NCBI GenBank assembly: GCA_018896355.1
Contig: JAHIMW010000158.1
Span: forward strand, 1 to 9,483
Source of the DNA: Pseudomonadota bacterium
GTDB lineage: Bacteria > Desulfobacterota > Syntrophia > Syntrophales > UBA5619
Length of the DNA stretch: 9,483 bases
Direction: 5' to 3'
Part shown: one piece after another, positions 8,393 to 9,483 of the stretch
How positions within the stretch are numbered: the stretch's first letter is position 1
Layout: each line of letters opens with the position of its first letter
The notes under the pieces: generated by a model
Told to the model about the DNA's origin: nothing
The model's database searches: none
What the model saw: the letters and a program-made list of their open reading frames with translations, nothing else
Program-made: the position numbers and the translations under genes

Positions 8393-9025
8393 ATGCTGAA
8401 TGTGGGCCTGACAGGGGGGATCGCCTGCGGCAAATCGACCGTCGCCCGGATGCTGGCGGAGAAAGGGGCCGTTCTGATCGACTTCGATGAGATGGCCCAT
8501 GCCGTCGAAGATTCGGGAGGGCCGGTCTGGCGGGAGATCGTCCGCCATTTTGGAGAAGAGATCCTCCATGAGGACCGGACGATCGATCGCCGCAAGTTAG
8601 GCGAAACGGTCTTCGCCGATCGGGAGAAACGGGAGCTCCTCAACCGCCTCGTCCATCCGGCGATCTTTGAGGAGTGGCAAAGGCGGCTGGAGGAAATCCG
8701 GACGAGGCGTGCGGACGCGATCATCGTGTCCGATATTCCGCTACTCGTCGAGGCCGGCCTAAAGGAAATGGTGGATCTGGTCCTCCTCGTCTACATCACG
8801 CCCGAAGAGCAGATTCGAAGAGTGATGGCGCGCAACGGTTTCAGCCGGGAAGAGGCGGAGCGGAGGCTTGCCGCACAGATGCCGATCGAGGAGAAACTTC
8901 GCTGGGCGGATATCATTATCCACAATGAGGGGTCGCCGGAGGAGACGCGCCGGACGGTATGTACGGTCTGGATGGAGCTGCAAAACCGGGAACAGAGGCG
9001 CCGGGAGGGGATCGGTCGATCATGA
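8393..9025 (+). CDS. coaE: Dephospho-CoA kinase
   Basis: CoaE phosphorylates the 3'-hydroxyl of the ribose of dephospho-CoA, the final step of CoA synthesis, in the cytoplasm. The 210-residue product is of usual length. It has the P-loop GGIACGKST (8-16), the D30-F-D acceptor-site segment, HP at 88-89, the SDIPLLVEAGL core (113-123), and the lid with RRVMARNGFSREEAERRLAAQ (two blocks, 142-162) followed by ADIIIHNEGS near the end. GAGGG (8383-8387) is close upstream, with a stronger GGAGG at 8373-8377 too far away for this ATG. The 71-bp gap after coaX contains nothing else I can identify. The C-terminal residues are Arg-rich. A cluster with coaX suggests joint expression for CoA supply. Confidence 0.96.
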   Translation: MLNVGLTGGIACGKSTVARMLAEKGAVLIDFDEMAHAVEDSGGPVWREIVRHFGEEILHEDRTIDRRKLGETVFADREKRELLNRLVHPAIFEEWQRRLEEIRTRRADAIIVSDIPLLVEAGLKEMVDLVLLVYITPEEQIRRVMARNGFSREEAERRLAAQMPIEEKLRWADIIIHNEGSPEETRRTVCTVWMELQNREQRRREGIGRS

Positions 9026-9059
9026 TCCGGCAGGCAGCGAAACCTGCGCGCCCCACGTT

Positions 9060-9237
9060 TCAGTCGAGGAGCTTCATATTTTTCAGGATCATCCGGTTGA
9101 TGCGTACTCCCTGCTGATTCACAAACCGGCATAGCCGTAAAAAGTTGATGATTTCAGAGGAGGCGCCTAAGATATTTGAAAAAGAAATTCATGCCTGTGA
9201 ATACCGTTTCAGGTGTAATCAGAGGATTGTTCATCAT
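9060..9237 (-). pseudogene. Possible remnant of a minus-strand gene (two overlapping frames)
   Basis: Two short minus-strand frames look protein-like in DNA that is otherwise unassigned. The first (9237 down to 9154) starts at a double ATG and contains NNPLITPETVFTGMNFFFKY. The second (9188 down to a TGA at 9060-9062) lacks a start and contains EIINFLRLCRF followed by VNQQGVRINRMILKNMKLLD. They overlap by 35 bases in different frames, as expected if one gene was broken by a frameshift. I recognise no family and the segments are only 27 and 42 codons, so chance open frames remain likely. A transposase or other mobile-gene C-terminus would fit the AT-richer setting, but that is speculation. Confidence 0.2.
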
Positions 9238-9286
9238 GAAGCTTGATATAAAATCTGAAATCGCGAGGGAGTGGCATTATCCATGA
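9236..9286 (+). CDS. 16-codon upstream ORF overlapping the next gene start
   Basis: An ATG at 9236 follows AGAGGA (9221-9226) at ideal spacing and opens a 16-codon frame, MKLDIKSEIAREWHYP, whose TGA overlaps the next gene's ATG in an ATGA junction (9283-9286). Such an overlap allows translational coupling, so this may be a leader peptide controlling the downstream gene. No attenuator hairpin or run of regulatory codons is evident, and an ORF this short can occur by chance. Confidence 0.3.
   Translation: MKLDIKSEIAREWHYP
9247..9254 (+). promoter_or_regulatory. Possible -10 element before the edge gene
   Basis: TATAAAAT lies 29 bp before the ATG at 9283 in the AT-rich stretch after coaE. TTGTTC (9227-9232) upstream resembles a -35, but its spacing to TATAAA is only 14 bp. 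If this is the true -10, the transcript would start near the gene and would exclude the 16-codon ORF start, so the two ideas exclude each other. Confidence 0.2.
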
Positions 9287-9483
9287 TAGATGCGATCAGG
9301 CGAACCGATCTCCCCGTTTTGCTTCTCCACAATGTCGATCCGTTGTGGTCCGCAGAGGAAGTAGATTCAGCTCTAACAGATGTCAGAGTCATGATAGAAG
9401 CCCTGAAAATAGAGGGACATCCTGTTTTTGATCTGCAGGTTAAAAACTCCGATCTCCAAGCCACCCTTAAGCCGTATGAGCCG
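9283..9483 (+). CDS. Putative ATP-grasp / D-Ala-D-Ala-ligase-like protein, N-terminus (partial)
   Basis: The frame is open from ATG 9283 to the window end, giving 67 residues. The segment PVLLLHNVDPLW (11-22), a short acidic linker, DVRVMIEALKIEGHPV (33-48) and a following strand resemble the N-terminal alpha/beta domain of D-alanine--D-alanine ligases and related ATP-grasp enzymes (the pattern strand-HN-x(n)-D-V-x(2)-I-x-EAL-x(3)-GH-x-V). The ATP-binding and catalytic domains would lie beyond the window, so neither substrate nor activity can be assigned. GAGGGAG (9265-9271) precedes the ATG; an in-frame GTG at 9271 overlaps that site and is less likely. Base and codon use is more AT-rich than in the upstream genes (ATA, CTA, AGA and AAA codons), which may mean a different origin. 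Confidence 0.6.
   Translation, partial: MIDAIRRTDLPVLLLHNVDPLWSAEEVDSALTDVRVMIEALKIEGHPVFDLQVKNSDLQATLKPYEP

Noticed and set aside
9022..9117. 31-codon ORF overlapping the coaE stop by ATGA
   Set aside because: Good junction geometry, but the product is basic with no recognisable pattern and it runs antisense to the better-looking minus-strand frame; too weak to call.

Overview
All recognisable genes lie on the + strand and are dense, high-GC housekeeping genes. Their content and order (mutL-miaA, then valS, then nadC-birA-coaX-coaE), an endonuclease-type MutL and a diderm-style lipoprotein point to a Gram-negative bacterium. My best guess is the former Deltaproteobacteria (Desulfobacterota, Syntrophales- or Geobacter-like). 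That placement is inference from gene order and style, not a measured match.

Layout. Bases 1-177 are the C-terminus of MutL, followed 7 bp later by miaA (185-1120). Next is a lipoprotein with TPR-like and SLH-like regions (1248-2447), a long hairpin (2467-2529) and a tandem heptamer array (2559-2650). valS (2672-5347) follows and ends inside a second heptamer array (5333-5448). nadC (5472-6326) ends inside a third array (6316-6371), which is followed by a doublet of G-rich inverted repeats (6415-6521). birA (6559-7374) is followed by a perfect 23-bp hairpin (7398-7446). coaX (7536-8321) ends inside a short fourth array (8304-8324), and coaE (8393-9025) comes next. The last 460 bases look more AT-rich and hold possible remnants of a minus-strand gene, a 16-codon ORF and the start of an ATP-grasp/D-Ala-D-Ala-ligase-like gene cut by the window edge.

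Functionally this is a translation-fidelity and cofactor block: mismatch repair, tRNA A37 prenylation, valyl-tRNA charging, NAD synthesis (NadC), protein biotinylation (BirA), and the first (CoaX) and last (CoaE) steps of CoA synthesis. Every gene product except the lipoprotein and the edge gene is a textbook family.

The unusual content is between the genes. Four intergenic sites carry 7-bp tandem repeats in which nearly every unit keeps a TRA triplet (TGA or TAA). Because 7 is not a multiple of 3, successive copies put stop codons in all three frames. Two arrays also have inverted arms that do the same on the other strand. In three cases (valS, nadC, coaX) the upstream gene's own stop codon is one of the repeat's TRA triplets. 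Two further, unrelated REP/REPIN-like inverted repeats flank birA; one carries a potential G-quadruplex on each strand with a GGGTTAGGG core.
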